DNA of 64,000 bases from Microbacter margulisiae (GCF_014192515.1 NZ_JACHYB010000002.1:124001-188000), one strand, 5' to 3'; positions 36,547-46,857 are shown, counted from the stretch's first letter. Translations and numbers: made by a program. The notes: generated by a model not told the origin, from the letters alone.

Positions 36547-39500
36547 ATGATTCTTTTTTTTCAAAAGGATGATTTTCATCCGCTTTATGCCGTTGGCGCT
36601 TCCCGACCGTTGGATGCGGAAGCCATTCAAAAACTAAAATGGTTGTTTGACAATGCCGTTTTACTCGATCAACAAGAGATTACCGGCCATTTCGTCGGTC
36701 CACGCCGGGAAATGATCACCCCTTGGAGTACTAATGCCGTCGAAATCACTCAAAACATGGGTATTGACGGCATTTTTCGTATAGAAGAATTTGCTGTTGT
36801 CCGGGAAGGAGCTGCTTTTGACCCGATGTTACAGCACGAATACGACAAACTTGACCAGGAGTTGTACACTATCCTGAAATCGCCAGATCCTATCCGCTAT
36901 ATTGACGATATCGAGTCTTATAACAAAAGTGAAGGATTGGCACTGAACGACGATGAGATTGCTTACCTCAACGCTATTAGTAAAAAGATTGGACGATCCC
37001 TGACAGACAGCGAAGTGTTTGGTTTCTCGCAAGTGAATTCCGAACATTGCCGTCATAAAATTTTCAACGGAAAATTTATTCTTGATGGACAAGAAAAGGA
37101 ATCTTCCCTCTTCCAACTGATCAAAAAGACATCCCAAACCAATCCGAATCACTTATTATCCGCCTATCACGATAATGTTGCTTTCAACGTTGGACCGCAT
37201 ATCGAACAGTTCGCTCCAGCATCCAACGACAAACCCGACTTTTTCGAAGTAAAATCCTTCGATTCGGTCATTTCCCTGAAAGCGGAAACCCATAACTTCC
37301 CTACCACCGTAGAACCTTTCAACGGCGCAGCCACAGGCAGTGGCGGCGAAATCCGTGACCGTCTTGCCGGCGGCAAAGCCAGTCTTCCCCTTGCAGGTAC
37401 AGCCGTTTACATGACATCATATGCCCGTAATGATGTTGCCCGGGAATGGGAAAAAGCTATCCCGGCACGCAAGTGGCTTTACCACACTCCGGAGCAGATC
37501 CTGATCAAGGCCTCAAACGGAGCAAGCGATTTCGGCAACAAGTTCGGACAACCCTTGATTTGCGGATCAGTACTGACATTCGAACATATCGAACACAAAA
37601 AAACATTCGGTTACGATAAAGTAATCATGCTGGCAGGCGGCATCGGGTTCGCCAAGAAACAGGATAGTCTGAAAGAGACTCCGAAGCCGGGACAGAAAGT
37701 CATCGTAATGGGCGGCGACAACTACCGAATTGGCATGGGAGGCGGGGCAGTATCATCAGTCAATACCGGTCAATATGCCAATGCTATCGAACTGAATGCC
37801 GTGCAACGGGCTAACCCCGAAATGCAGAAACGGGTTGCTAATGTTATCCGCGCCCTCGCCGAGATGGATCATAACCCGGTGGTTTCCATCCATGACCACG
37901 GAGCCGGCGGTCACCTCAACTGCCTGTCGGAACTAATTGAATCGACGGGTGGTAAAATCGATATGGAACAATTACCGGTAGGCGATCCTACCTTATCGGC
38001 CAAAGAGATTATCGGCAATGAAAGCCAGGAACGTATGGGATTACTGGTTGACGAAAAGGCTATTAAACAAATCGATACTATTTCAAAACGCGAACGTGCT
38101 CCACTCTACGTAGTAGGCGAAACGACAGGCGATATGCATTTTGTTTTCGAACAAAAAGACGGGCAACGCCCCATCGACCTCCGTCTTGATGACATGTTCG
38201 GCAAACCACCGCGTACCGTGATCACCGACCACAGCGTGAAAGAAACGTATGAAACTGTAAAAACAGATGCCAACCTGATTCAACAATACATTGCCAACGT
38301 ACTGCAACTGGAAAACGTGGCCTGCAAAGACTGGCTGACAAACAAAGTTGACCGTTCCGTCACCGGGAAGGTAGCCCGGCAACAAACCGCAGGCGAACTG
38401 CAACTTCCGCTGAATGATGTTGGCGTAATGGCATTGGATTACCGTGGAAAAACAGGTATCGCCACTTCCATTGGGCATGCGCCGGCTGCGGCATTAATCA
38501 GTCCTGAAGCTGGATCGGTACTCTCGATTGCCGAAGCTTTAACCAACATCGTATGGGCGCCTCTTGCCGACGGACTCATCAGCGTATCGCTCAGCGCCAA
38601 CTGGATGTGGCCCTGCAAAAACGAAGGAGAAGACGTAAGGCTCTATCGTGCCGTAGAAGCATGCAGCAATTTTGCATGCGAACTGGGAGTTAACATCCCC
38701 ACAGGGAAAGACAGCCTCTCAATGACACAAAATTATGACGGACAGAAGGTGTTCGATCCGGGAACCGTCATTATCTCAGCAGCAGCCGAGGTAAAAGACA
38801 TTCGGAGCATCATTTCCCCTGTTTTGGTGAACAATAAAAATACAACGCTTTACTATATTGACTTTTCCAATAGCCCGTTGCGACTGGGAGGCTCGGCATT
38901 GGCACAAACGCTTAACCATATCGGTAGCGAGGCTCCAACCGTTTCGGACGCTGTTTATTTCCGCAGCGCCTTCACAGCGGTACAATCGCTGATTCAAAAC
39001 GGTTTGATTCTGGCAGGACACGATGTGTCGGGTGGCGGTCTGTTGACTACCCTACTCGAGATGTGCTTCGCCAACACAAAAGGAGGATTGTCCGTCAACC
39101 TGAAAGAGCTTCAAACTATACTTTGCCCTAAAGAATCAATGGAAGCATCACTGGTTACCCTGCTGTTTGCTGAGAATCCGGCGGCAGTAATTCAGGTAGA
39201 AGACAAGGCAAAGGTCGAAGCCTTGCTGCAACAATATGGCGTACGCTTTGCAACCATCGCAACACCCGAAGCACAACGCACCCTAATTATAGGCAATGAA
39301 GAAAACCTTGTATTTGATATCGACTACCTGCGCGATCTCTGGTATAAACCCTCTTACCTGCTCGACCGCAGGCAAAGTGGCGAAACGTTGGCTTTGCAAC
39401 GTTATCAAAACTATAAACAAATACCGTTGTCCTTCCGTTTCAATCCGGGCTTCAACGGAAGCCTCGACCAGTTCTCGCTCAGCTATGACCGAAAACCATC

Positions 39501-40257
39501 TGGCATTAAAGCCGCTATTATGCGGGAAAAAGGGACAAACGGGGAACGCGAAATGGCATATGCCCTCTATCTGGCAGGCTTCGACGTGAAGGATGTCCAC
39601 GCTACCGACCTGGCTTCCGGACGTGAAACACTGGACGACGTACAGTTCATTGTATTCTGCGGTGGATTTTCCAACTCCGACGTGTTGGGATCAGCCAAAG
39701 GATGGGCAGGCGGGCTGCTCTTCAATCCGACGGCGAAAGAGACGCTCGACCGTTTCTATGCACGTCAGGATACACTCAGTCTGGGTATCTGCAATGGTTG
39801 CCAGTTGATGGTGGAAATGAATTTGGTATATCCCGAACACGAGAAACAACCTACAATGACGCATAATAACTCCCACAAATTTGAGTCTGGATTTGTCAAC
39901 GTCACCATTCCGCAAAACGAGTCGGTACTGTTCCGTTCGCTGTCCGGCAGCCGGCTGGGCATCTGGGTAGCGCATGGGGAAGGAAAATTCCAATTCCCCT
40001 ACACGGAAAACCACTACAACATCGTGGCCAAATATAGTTATTCAAGCTATCCGGCCAATCCGAACGGATCAGACTTCGACACAGCAGGTATCTGCTCTGC
40101 CGACGGGCGCCATCTGGCCATGATGCCACACCTCGAACGAGCCATTTTCCCATGGCAATGGGCACAATATCCAGTGGACAGACATGATAATGACGAGGTT
40201 ACCCCATGGATCGAGGCATTTGTCAACGCCAGACAGTGGATCGAAAAAAAACGGTAA
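36547..40257 (+). CDS. purL: Phosphoribosylformylglycinamidine synthase, single chain
   Basis: 1236 residues: the large form (PurS-like, PurL and PurQ parts in one chain). It converts FGAR, glutamine and ATP to FGAM in purine synthesis. N-terminal PurS-like domain, linker with 'SEVFGFSQVNSEHCRHKIF', two AIR-synthase-like halves (for example KAETHNFPTTVEPFNGAATGSGGEIRD, HDHGAGGHLNCLSE, GHDVSGGGLLTT), and a C-terminal glutaminase with nucleophile Cys in 'GICNGCQL' and His-Glu in 'WVAHGEGKF'. The gene has its own promoter and a strong terminator, so it is monocistronic. Confidence 0.97.
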   Translation: MILFFQKDDFHPLYAVGASRPLDAEAIQKLKWLFDNAVLLDQQEITGHFVGPRREMITPWSTNAVEITQNMGIDGIFRIEEFAVVREGAAFDPMLQHEYDKLDQELYTILKSPDPIRYIDDIESYNKSEGLALNDDEIAYLNAISKKIGRSLTDSEVFGFSQVNSEHCRHKIFNGKFILDGQEKESSLFQLIKKTSQTNPNHLLSAYHDNVAFNVGPHIEQFAPASNDKPDFFEVKSFDSVISLKAETHNFPTTVEPFNGAATGSGGEIRDRLAGGKASLPLAGTAVYMTSYARNDVAREWEKAIPARKWLYHTPEQILIKASNGASDFGNKFGQPLICGSVLTFEHIEHKKTFGYDKVIMLAGGIGFAKKQDSLKETPKPGQKVIVMGGDNYRIGMGGGAVSSVNTGQYANAIELNAVQRANPEMQKRVANVIRALAEMDHNPVVSIHDHGAGGHLNCLSELIESTGGKIDMEQLPVGDPTLSAKEIIGNESQERMGLLVDEKAIKQIDTISKRERAPLYVVGETTGDMHFVFEQKDGQRPIDLRLDDMFGKPPRTVITDHSVKETYETVKTDANLIQQYIANVLQLENVACKDWLTNKVDRSVTGKVARQQTAGELQLPLNDVGVMALDYRGKTGIATSIGHAPAAALISPEAGSVLSIAEALTNIVWAPLADGLISVSLSANWMWPCKNEGEDVRLYRAVEACSNFACELGVNIPTGKDSLSMTQNYDGQKVFDPGTVIISAAAEVKDIRSIISPVLVNNKNTTLYYIDFSNSPLRLGGSALAQTLNHIGSEAPTVSDAVYFRSAFTAVQSLIQNGLILAGHDVSGGGLLTTLLEMCFANTKGGLSVNLKELQTILCPKESMEASLVTLLFAENPAAVIQVEDKAKVEALLQQYGVRFATIATPEAQRTLIIGNEENLVFDIDYLRDLWYKPSYLLDRRQSGETLALQRYQNYKQIPLSFRFNPGFNGSLDQFSLSYDRKPSGIKAAIMREKGTNGEREMAYALYLAGFDVKDVHATDLASGRETLDDVQFIVFCGGFSNSDVLGSAKGWAGGLLFNPTAKETLDRFYARQDTLSLGICNGCQLMVEMNLVYPEHEKQPTMTHNNSHKFESGFVNVTIPQNESVLFRSLSGSRLGIWVAHGEGKFQFPYTENHYNIVAKYSYSSYPANPNGSDFDTAGICSADGRHLAMMPHLERAIFPWQWAQYPVDRHDNDEVTPWIEAFVNARQWIEKKR

Positions 40258-40305
40258 ACGCAATATCCCCTAAACGAAAGATTCCGCTCCATACGACATA
40301 ATATC

Positions 40306-40357
40306 ATTGAGGGAGAAAGACAGTCAGATATGACAATCTCGTTCTCCCTCAATTTTT
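40306..40357 (+). terminator. Rho-independent terminator of purL
   Basis: A perfect 12-base stem, ATTGAGGGAGAA (40306-40317) with TTCTCCCTCAAT (40342-40353), loop of 24 bases, then a run of five T on the plus strand. It lies 49 bases after the purL stop. Confidence 0.85.
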
Positions 40358-40439
40358 ATTTGAAAGAATATCTAAAACCACTATTATAAATGAGTTTTTT
40401 GCAACCTTTGACACTTGCCAATATGAGTTCGTGGTGTGT

Positions 40440-42062
40440 TTATTTTGAAATCTGGGTAAGGATAGTAGTTGTTTCATAAGCCTCGGCAACAGTTTCGGGC
40501 GGATAATGGTAGAGCTCCAGGATACGAATGGCGTTTCGTTGGGTCATAACGCCTTTTTTCAGTTTATAATCGAATGCAAGCTCTGCCCCGTTGATTTGCT
40601 CGCTAAAATGATAAAGATCATATTCATTTTGCAGCAGCTCTGCCAGTTCAAGGTCATGCGTTGCAATCAATACCAGGTTGTTCCCTGTATTCAGCGCAGA
40701 AAGCACAGCTTTACCTGCCGCAATCCGTTCCGTTGTATTGGTTCCCTTAAATAGTTCGTCCAGCAGGAAAAGAGATGAGGCAAGTTTTTCGGTTGCTTCG
40801 ATCATTTCTTTCACAGTCAACACCTCCTGCAGATAGTAGCTCCGGGCATTCATCAGGTCGTCGCTGATTTGAATAGAGGAAAAGATCTGCATGGGTGTCA
40901 GATGAAAGTTTTTAGCAAAACAGGTATGAATGGTTTGTGCCGTCAGTACATTGATGGCTACCGTCCGGATAAAAGCCGTTTTTCCCGACATGTTCGAGCC
41001 GGTAAGGATAACGGACTTTCTCCGGTTGGAAAAATTGTTGGAGATGCACGCTTCGATCAACGGATGGTACATATCGACGGCTTCAATGCATTTGGGTTCT
41101 GCCGGTGACGGATGGCAATAATAGGGCAATCCTGCCCGCAAAGAGGCAATGGAACAGAGCATGTCAACATCTCCGACAAACCGGTATACCTGTTCTATTT
41201 CACGGTGTTGCCGGTTGAAAAGTTTCATCACATCCAGCAACGTATTTGGCTCAAGCAGGAAAAAACAGCGGATCAATTCGCTGATAATAAAAAACACAAC
41301 GGATAGGTCGGCATCCAGCTTGACATCAAAACGGAACAAGGCCAGTTTGTTTCGTAAAGGATGAAGCATGGAGAGAGATTGGTCAATCATATTCTGTACA
41401 GGCCTCAATCGTTCGTCTTTTGCCAATCTCCCAGCCACTCGCAGCAAAATTAAAAATTGAGGAATCGAATGCAGGTAACTCCACAAGGTGCGTTTATTCC
41501 AATAATGCAATACGATATTGATCAACATCGAGAGGATAAACAGATAAAGGAGTGTTGTTGTTTGGAAGATCAGCAACAATCCCAAGAGTCCGGCAGGCAG
41601 GAAACGGCAAATACGAAAAGCCAGGCGCAATCTTTCATCAGGCAGTTTATGGTTGTGCTGAAACAATTGAACCACATCGTAAGCATCGCGGTGGGACAGT
41701 CGCTTCAACTCTTTTCGAATGGGCTCCCTCCATGTTTCATCTGTGGTAAAGGTATCGATTATGGCTTCATGTGTACGGACAAAACCGGAAGAAGGAATAG
41801 TGCGTAACGTGTCATATAGTACCTGTTGCCCAATGCCGGAGTTGGTACGATCGACAAAGCGGAACAGATCATCGCCGTTCAGGTCATTCCACACTTTATC
41901 TGCTACCACCTGTTGCCCCAGTGTGTGTGGACGGTTTGCAAAATAGCCGGAGATATGGCTCATATCAGCCTCGTCCAGTTTCAGGCTTCCAAACGGAGTT
42001 TCAATCTTCCGTTTTCTCCTTAGTTTCTCACGCCCGAAATAGATCAAATTCAGCCAGTTCAT
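40440..42062 (-). CDS. MutS-like DNA mismatch repair ATPase (short form)
   Basis: 540 residues, about 60% of true MutS length. The C-terminal half is a MutS-type ABC ATPase: Walker A 'TGSNMSGKTAFIRT' (~350), signature-like 'SLFLLDELFKGTNTTERIAAG' and H-loop 'VLIATHDLEL'. The N-terminal half is helical with two or three hydrophobic segments (~150-200) and lacks the mismatch-binding domain I. Such MutS-related membrane-associated proteins are common in Bacteroidota, and their role is not established. No nuclease (Smr) domain, so not MutS2. Confidence 0.85.
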   Translation of the reverse strand: MNWLNLIYFGREKLRRKRKIETPFGSLKLDEADMSHISGYFANRPHTLGQQVVADKVWNDLNGDDLFRFVDRTNSGIGQQVLYDTLRTIPSSGFVRTHEAIIDTFTTDETWREPIRKELKRLSHRDAYDVVQLFQHNHKLPDERLRLAFRICRFLPAGLLGLLLIFQTTTLLYLFILSMLINIVLHYWNKRTLWSYLHSIPQFLILLRVAGRLAKDERLRPVQNMIDQSLSMLHPLRNKLALFRFDVKLDADLSVVFFIISELIRCFFLLEPNTLLDVMKLFNRQHREIEQVYRFVGDVDMLCSIASLRAGLPYYCHPSPAEPKCIEAVDMYHPLIEACISNNFSNRRKSVILTGSNMSGKTAFIRTVAINVLTAQTIHTCFAKNFHLTPMQIFSSIQISDDLMNARSYYLQEVLTVKEMIEATEKLASSLFLLDELFKGTNTTERIAAGKAVLSALNTGNNLVLIATHDLELAELLQNEYDLYHFSEQINGAELAFDYKLKKGVMTQRNAIRILELYHYPPETVAEAYETTTILTQISK

Positions 42063-42192
42063 ATTTTATCTATTTGTTTTTGGTCTCTATTTGAGTCTGC
42101 TTGGAAAATGCCTCCTGCTTATAAACATATTATTCATCATTTGATTAGTTTACACAGAATTTTCTCCATCTCATCCACATTTTATTAATCGG

Positions 42193-42202
42193 AATACTGA
42201 TT
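42193..42202. repeat. Left target-site duplication of IS4 element
   Basis: AATACTGATT, repeated exactly at 43684-43693 on the other side of the element. A 10-base duplication is in the range known for IS4-family elements. Confidence 0.85.
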
Positions 42203-43683
42203 CAATGTCGTTTAATTAAGGTGAAGCTATAATCTTTTGTAATTCATGGAGTAAAGTTTTTTGGGCTTTTTCTTTCGTTCGTTACTACGTCCCGGACGGA
42301 TGACTTCTCTGGTTTTTTCAACCACTGAATCGAATGCCTGCATTGCTTTTTCAAATTGTTGTTTAAGCAGTAGTGGTATCAGAATATTTTGAGTCATTGA
42401 TAAAGCATTTGTTTGATTAATCTGTTGATTGTATTTTCTTTGTTCATCAGCCTTGTATTCTTCTCTTACTTTTTCGTCAATGGGATGCGCGTAAATAGCA
42501 CAAAGACTCATTAAAAAGATTTTTGCATGAAAATCTTGCCTTACCGCTATGGCTGTTTTACCTGAGAAATCTTCTAATTCTATTCTGCTTTTTAGCAACT
42601 TATATGCTTCTTCTACTCCCCAGCGAAGATGATACAATTCATCAAAATCTTCGTATTTATATTTTTCTGCATCTATCAAAGAGGTACACAATATCTCTTT
42701 GCTTCCATCCGGCAAACCTATTTTTACTAAACGGCAGGTGATCGTTGTATCTTGCATGTGGGGATATTCAGCCAACTTCTTTCTGTCTTTTTTTGGCAAG
42801 GTAAAAGTTACGATCCTTTCTTTTTCTTCACTTTCGGTAAAATCTTTTACCTTTAACCACCAATCCTCTTTCAAGCGAACACAAAATTCAATCCCCTCGG
42901 CCTGAAGTAAAAACAACAACCAGAAACTTGGATAGCCCCGATCAAGTAGCAATAAATCTCCTTTTTTGACTTTGGATAAATGCTTCATTAATAAACTGTT
43001 TTCGCTGCTTGAATAAGGTGCTAATTGCCCTTCAATAGTAACCTTGTTCAAAACATCATACAGCACCGATCCCAAAGCCAATGAACGTGGGCTATCTGCT
43101 TTGGGACCAAATTCATGCACCCCAAATTCCTCTACCACACTTGGGTGATTCGGCAGCACCAAACGCGTTCCATCGACAGCTAACACCCGATGCTCTTCCC
43201 ATAAATAATAGGGCGCTTCATCATAAAAAGTATTCACAGCAACTTCATTCAGTCGTTCAAAAGCCCATGGATCCAATTTGGAACGAGCTGTCGAAAAAGC
43301 ACCTTTTGTTACGGCTCGAATATTAAAATCCGATTGATTAACCGCTTTGAAAAAACCGTCTAATTCTCGTTGTATGGATGACTTAAATGTTATGATCAAT
43401 ACAATTAAATTTTTGAATGTCAGTACTCTATCTCGTGTAAATACTTTTTTAAGGACACCTCGTGAGCGTCCCCTAAACTCTTCGTTATCAAGTTCATACA
43501 CTATGTTTTTAGATACATTTCCACGGTAATCCGCTTTTTGATTAGTACTTGGGTTACCCCCATTAATATATGGTTTAAAAATACGAAGAAATTCTCACAC
43601 TACAAAATACAAACAACTTTTTCTTTGAGGTAATTCATTTCCTGTCAGACTCTAAGATGGGTATTCTTAATTAAACGACATTG
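42203..43683 (-). mobile_element. Complete IS4-family insertion sequence
   Basis: A 1481-bp element with perfect 18-base terminal inverted repeats: CAATGTCGTTTAATTAAG at 42203-42220 and its complement at 43666-43683. It is flanked by the 10-base duplication AATACTGATT. It contains one intact transposase on the minus strand. Inserted between the MutS-like gene and the XRE regulator without breaking a visible gene. Perfect ends and duplication indicate a recent insertion. Confidence 0.9.
42227..43501 (-). CDS. IS4-family transposase
   Basis: 424 residues of the DDE type. N-terminal helical region with 'FNIRAVTKGAFSTARSKLDPWAFERLN'. The first Asp is in 'VLAVDGTRLVLP', the second in 'LLLLDRGYPSFWLL', and the Glu lies within the family signature Y-(2)-R-(3)-E-(6)-K, seen in 'YHLRWGVEEAYKLLK'. 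C-terminus is lysine-rich. No frameshift, so probably functional. Start ATG at 43501 lies inside the right end of the element. Confidence 0.93.
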   Translation of the reverse strand: MYELDNEEFRGRSRGVLKKVFTRDRVLTFKNLIVLIITFKSSIQRELDGFFKAVNQSDFNIRAVTKGAFSTARSKLDPWAFERLNEVAVNTFYDEAPYYLWEEHRVLAVDGTRLVLPNHPSVVEEFGVHEFGPKADSPRSLALGSVLYDVLNKVTIEGQLAPYSSSENSLLMKHLSKVKKGDLLLLDRGYPSFWLLFLLQAEGIEFCVRLKEDWWLKVKDFTESEEKERIVTFTLPKKDRKKLAEYPHMQDTTITCRLVKIGLPDGSKEILCTSLIDAEKYKYEDFDELYHLRWGVEEAYKLLKSRIELEDFSGKTAIAVRQDFHAKIFLMSLCAIYAHPIDEKVREEYKADEQRKYNQQINQTNALSMTQNILIPLLLKQQFEKAMQAFDSVVEKTREVIRPGRSNERKKKPKKLYSMNYKRL

Positions 43684-43693
43684 AATACTGATT
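43684..43693. repeat. Right target-site duplication of IS4 element
   Basis: Exact copy of AATACTGATT found at 42193-42202. Confidence 0.85.
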
Positions 43694-43738
43694 TGTAATT
43701 ATTTATTCAATACAAATCATTTTATTCTTAGAAAAAAT

Positions 43739-43963
43739 TCAAGGAGATGTAACGTTAGCTTCATCAGTCCATTCCAAAATGTCACCAGGCTGGCATTGCA
43801 GTTCCTTGCAGATCGCTTCGAGTGTACTGAAGCGAATTGCTTTAGCCTTTCCGGTTTTCAATATTGAAAGGTTGGCCGGCGTAATTTCAACTCTTTCCGA
43901 AAGTTCGTTGAGTGATATCTTTCGTTTGGCCATCATCAAATCCAAATTTACTATGATTGGCAT
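43739..43963 (-). CDS. XRE-family regulator of YozG type
   Basis: 74 residues, essentially one Cro/C1 helix-turn-helix: 'MIVNLDLMMAKRKISLNELSERVEITPANLSILKTGKAKAIRFSTLEAICKELQCQPGDILEW'. The order MAKRKIS-LxELSExxxIT-xxNLSxLKxGK is the YozG-like subgroup usually coupled to DUF2975 proteins. It starts six bases after the DUF2975 stop on the same strand, so they form an operon. It probably regulates its own operon. Confidence 0.92.
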   Translation of the reverse strand: MPIIVNLDLMMAKRKISLNELSERVEITPANLSILKTGKAKAIRFSTLEAICKELQCQPGDILEWTDEANVTSP

Positions 43964-43969
43964 ATCCTG

Positions 43970-44662
43970 TTATATAGTTAGTTCTTGTTCCTCTTCCAAG
44001 TCTGCACCTCTGGCAATGACTTCTGCAATTAGTAGGGCTAAGACACCCAGTAAAAGCCAAATCATATTTGGATTTGCGAATACGATCCGATAGTTGGCAA
44101 ATTGAAATAGTATGGTATTGATTTCAAATAAGGACAAACGCCATAGCAACCCTAAGGCATACATAACAAGCAATAATAAAGCCAGTTTCCTAATTTGTTG
44201 AACAATTCCTTTGGCAAAAATATTTCCTTTAACGATGGCATACAGCAGCTTATAGAATAAAATAGGGATATAAATTAACAAGACAATAGCGATCAATAAT
44301 GATAGTCCTCCGATAATATTGAAGACTTTAACCAACAGAGGCATTGGTTTATCATTAGAGGCTCTAAGCCAAATCGTATGTATTGGAAAGAAAGCTACTG
44401 CAATTTTCCGCTCACTCTTTAAGTTGATGATAGAATCCTGAAATTGTGTATTATATGTTGGCATGACAGAGATAAAGTAATCCGAAGTAGACTTACCGTC
44501 ATGCGAGGATTTACTACATTGGTCTTGGCTTGATAAATATCTAATGCTTTGGCGCGACTTATTAAAAACATCAAGGACATTCATTCCTATCAAGAACAAA
44601 TAAACGATCCCTACTAAAATGGCTAATAAAGCCAATCGTCGTTTCCCATCTGGTTTTTTCAT
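43970..44662 (-). CDS. DUF2975 family membrane protein
   Basis: 230 residues with four transmembrane segments: one at ~10-30, a pair at ~110-160 (IIGGLSLLIAIVLLIYIPILFYKLLYAIVKGNIFAKGIVQQIRKLALLLL), and one near the C-terminus. The 'GNIFAKGIVQQIRKLALLLLVMYALG' stretch is the DUF2975 hallmark. A non-membrane loop of ~70 residues lies between helices 1 and 2. Partner of the XRE protein; function unknown. Confidence 0.88.
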   Translation of the reverse strand: MKKPDGKRRLALLAILVGIVYLFLIGMNVLDVFNKSRQSIRYLSSQDQCSKSSHDGKSTSDYFISVMPTYNTQFQDSIINLKSERKIAVAFFPIHTIWLRASNDKPMPLLVKVFNIIGGLSLLIAIVLLIYIPILFYKLLYAIVKGNIFAKGIVQQIRKLALLLLVMYALGLLWRLSLFEINTILFQFANYRIVFANPNMIWLLLGVLALLIAEVIARGADLEEEQELTI

Positions 44663-44787
44663 ACTGTTTTATGGTTAAAGTTGCATGGAATTCGTATTAT
44701 ATTATCCGTTTGATACACTACTCTGCCTGTGAAGTTTTAATTTATTTTGTCCGTAAGTAGTTGACAGTAAAGCTGATTTGTGAATGT

Positions 44788-44967
44788 TTACTTGAATCCA
44801 ACACTAGCTAAAACCATAAGATAATGCCGTATCATCGAACCGGCTGTATATCCTTTCTCATATGAAGCCGTATTCCTATGATTAGGATTTGCAATGTTAG
44901 CTGTAGCCAAAATTGCAACAACTACTACAAAGAAAAGCACAATGCGGAGGGTCTTCTTATTTTTCAT
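44788..44967 (-). CDS. 59-residue single-helix membrane miniprotein
   Basis: An ATG at 44967 opens a 59-codon frame to TAA at 44788. It encodes a basic start (MKNKKTLRI), one strong hydrophobic helix (VLFFVVVVAILATANIA) and a polar tail with 'RNTASYEKGYTAGSMIRHYL'. The layout (K-rich start, clean helix, E-K-G-Y-T-A-G tail) looks like a real small membrane protein, or one exported with an uncleaved signal. It lies upstream of the DUF2975/XRE pair on the same strand and could belong to the same unit. No family known to me. Confidence 0.55.
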   Translation of the reverse strand: MKNKKTLRIVLFFVVVVAILATANIANPNHRNTASYEKGYTAGSMIRHYLMVLASVGFK

Positions 44968-45383
44968 ATAGCTATAATTTATGTATAAAGGAAGTGCTCA
45001 TTTATTGTTTATCGATATGCAAAGATATATGATATTATCGAAAAACGAAAACTATTTATCGATAATCAATAATTTAATATTATTTATAGTTTCATCCAAA
45101 CAACGTTGCCATAACGAATATCATCATGGAATCAATCTTTCTCTGTAAGGCATATAGCGTTGAGAAAACAAGTAACAAAATTTGTGTTGAACAAATCTTG
45201 ACAATACAAAAAGAAGAAATTGATGTAAAGGGGGATATTTTTTGCATCACACAGCAGAATGAACTGCTTTATGGATTGCAAGTCTGAATATTCAATCAGA
45301 TTGATTCTAGGCACAGGCTATTCTCTATTTTGCTAAAGAATATAAATCCTTAGGAGAATATATAGAGAAATGAGGATAGTGGA
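44968..45383. other. Gap with possible decayed coding remnant
   Basis: 416 bases, AT-rich. A 53-codon plus-strand frame (45126-45287) and, in another frame, a stretch reading YFAKEYKSLGEYIEK (up to ~45373) might be remains of one frameshifted gene. No family is recognised, and neither is strong enough to call. Confidence 0.3.
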
Positions 45384-46433
45384 TTATTTGTTTGTCCTGA
45401 ACGATTTCTGAAACCAGAGAGCTACATTGACCAGTCCGATCATCACCGGCACTTCCACCAGCGGACCTATAACTGCGGCAAAGGCTTCGCCTGAATTAAT
45501 ACCAAAAACCGCAATAGCTACTGCAATAGCCAATTCAAAATTGTTGCTCGCCGCAGTAAACGACAAGGTAGCGGACTGCTCGTAATTTGCTCCGGCTTTC
45601 TGGCTCATAAAGAACGATGCAAAAAACATAATTACAAAATAAATAACCAAGGGAATGGCGATCCGGATAACATCCAAAGGGATTTTTACTATATATCCAC
45701 CTTTAAGCGAAAACATCACGACAATAGTAAACAGCAATGCAATCAAAGTCAGGGGGCTTATCCGTGGTATAAATTTCGTATGATACCACTCTTTGTTTTT
45801 TATCCTGATCAGCACAAAACGGGTCAGGAACCCGGCAACAAACGGTATTCCCAGATAGATAAATACACTTTTGGCAATCGTTCCGATAGTGATTTGCGAT
45901 ACAGCATCATTTACAGGCAATCCGAAACAACCGGGTAGGATAGCAATAAAAAAATAGGCATAAAGTGAGAAAAACAGCACCTGAAAGATCGAATTAAAGG
46001 CCACTAATCCGGCAGCATACTGAGCATCACCTCCTGCAAGATCATTCCATACAATCACCATGGCTATGCAGCGGGCAAGACCGATCAGAATAAGCCCATA
46101 CATATAGTCGATGTTAAAACGAAGCAACACGACAGCCAGCACAAACATCAGGAGAGGCCCAATAATCCAGTTTTGTATCAATGACAAAACCAATACCTTC
46201 ATATTCCGGAACACGTCAGGCAATTCTTCATATTTCACCTTTGCCAATGGTGGATACATCATCACAATCAACCCAATGGCAATAGGAATGTTTGTTGTAC
46301 CGGAAGAGAGGCTATCCCAGAATCGGGCAATGCCTGGATTTAGCCAGCCGGCAAACACCCCGGCAAACATGGCAAGAAAAATCCATAACGTCAAGTAGCG
46401 GTCTAAAAATTTCAGGTGTTTCTGCGACGACAT
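45384..46433 (-). CDS. acr3: ACR3-family arsenite efflux permease
   Basis: The ATG at 46433, one base after the arsC stop, gives 349 residues; the longer frame runs into arsC. Ten hydrophobic segments, beginning '[23 protein letters not shown]', with the ACR3 family features '[20 protein letters not shown]', '[19 protein letters not shown]' (with the essential Cys) and '[18 protein letters not shown]'. It expels arsenite, the product of ArsC, using the proton gradient. Last gene of the arsR-arsC-acr3 operon. Confidence 0.95.
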   Translation of the reverse strand: MSSQKHLKFLDRYLTLWIFLAMFAGVFAGWLNPGIARFWDSLSSGTTNIPIAIGLIVMMYPPLAKVKYEELPDVFRNMKVLVLSLIQNWIIGPLLMFVLAVVLLRFNIDYMYGLILIGLARCIAMVIVWNDLAGGDAQYAAGLVAFNSIFQVLFFSLYAYFFIAILPGCFGLPVNDAVSQITIGTIAKSVFIYLGIPFVAGFLTRFVLIRIKNKEWYHTKFIPRISPLTLIALLFTIVVMFSLKGGYIVKIPLDVIRIAIPLVIYFVIMFFASFFMSQKAGANYEQSATLSFTAASNNFELAIAVAIAVFGINSGEAFAAVIGPLVEVPVMIGLVNVALWFQKSFRTNK

Positions 46434-46434
46434 A

Positions 46435-46857
46435 CTACCTGTTTTTGATGTTCTCAATATAGAACTGATAGAATCTTTCTTTTATCTCATCCCGGACCCG
46501 GCGGAATTCACTCCGGACAAAAGCATCGGATCCTGTAGCATAGGAAGGATCATCGAACCCGATATGCAGGCGGTGTTTTACCTTACCGAGAAATGCAGGA
46601 CATGCCTCGTTGGCTCCCCCACAAACAGTAATCACATAATCCCACTCTTCGTCCAGATATTTTTCTACCGGATCGGAGGTATGGTGGCTAATGTCTATTC
46701 CTATCTCTTTCATCGCAGCAACCGCCTGCTGATTGAGCTTGCCGGTAGCCTGGGTACCTGCCGAACAAACAATAATGGAATCATCAAACGACTGAAGAAA
46801 ACCGTGAGCCATTTGGCTACGGCAACTGTTTCCTGTGCAAAGAATTAATATTTTCAT
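46435..46857 (-). CDS. arsC: Arsenate reductase, low-molecular-weight phosphatase type
   Basis: 140 residues. P-loop C7-T-G-N-S-C12-R13-S and the redox pair C79/C86 (VCGGANEAC) are those of thioredoxin-coupled ArsC (pI258 type). The general-acid Asp is at 102-103 (DDPS). It reduces arsenate to arsenite for export by ACR3. It lies 69 bases after arsR, and its stop abuts the acr3 start. All catalytic residues are present. Confidence 0.95.
   Translation of the reverse strand: MKILILCTGNSCRSQMAHGFLQSFDDSIIVCSAGTQATGKLNQQAVAAMKEIGIDISHHTSDPVEKYLDEEWDYVITVCGGANEACPAFLGKVKHRLHIGFDDPSYATGSDAFVRSEFRRVRDEIKERFYQFYIENIKNR

Noticed and set aside
45126..45287. 53-codon plus-strand frame, and a 60-residue minus-strand frame opposite it
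   Set aside because: Neither has recognisable content or convincing start context; at most a decayed remnant.
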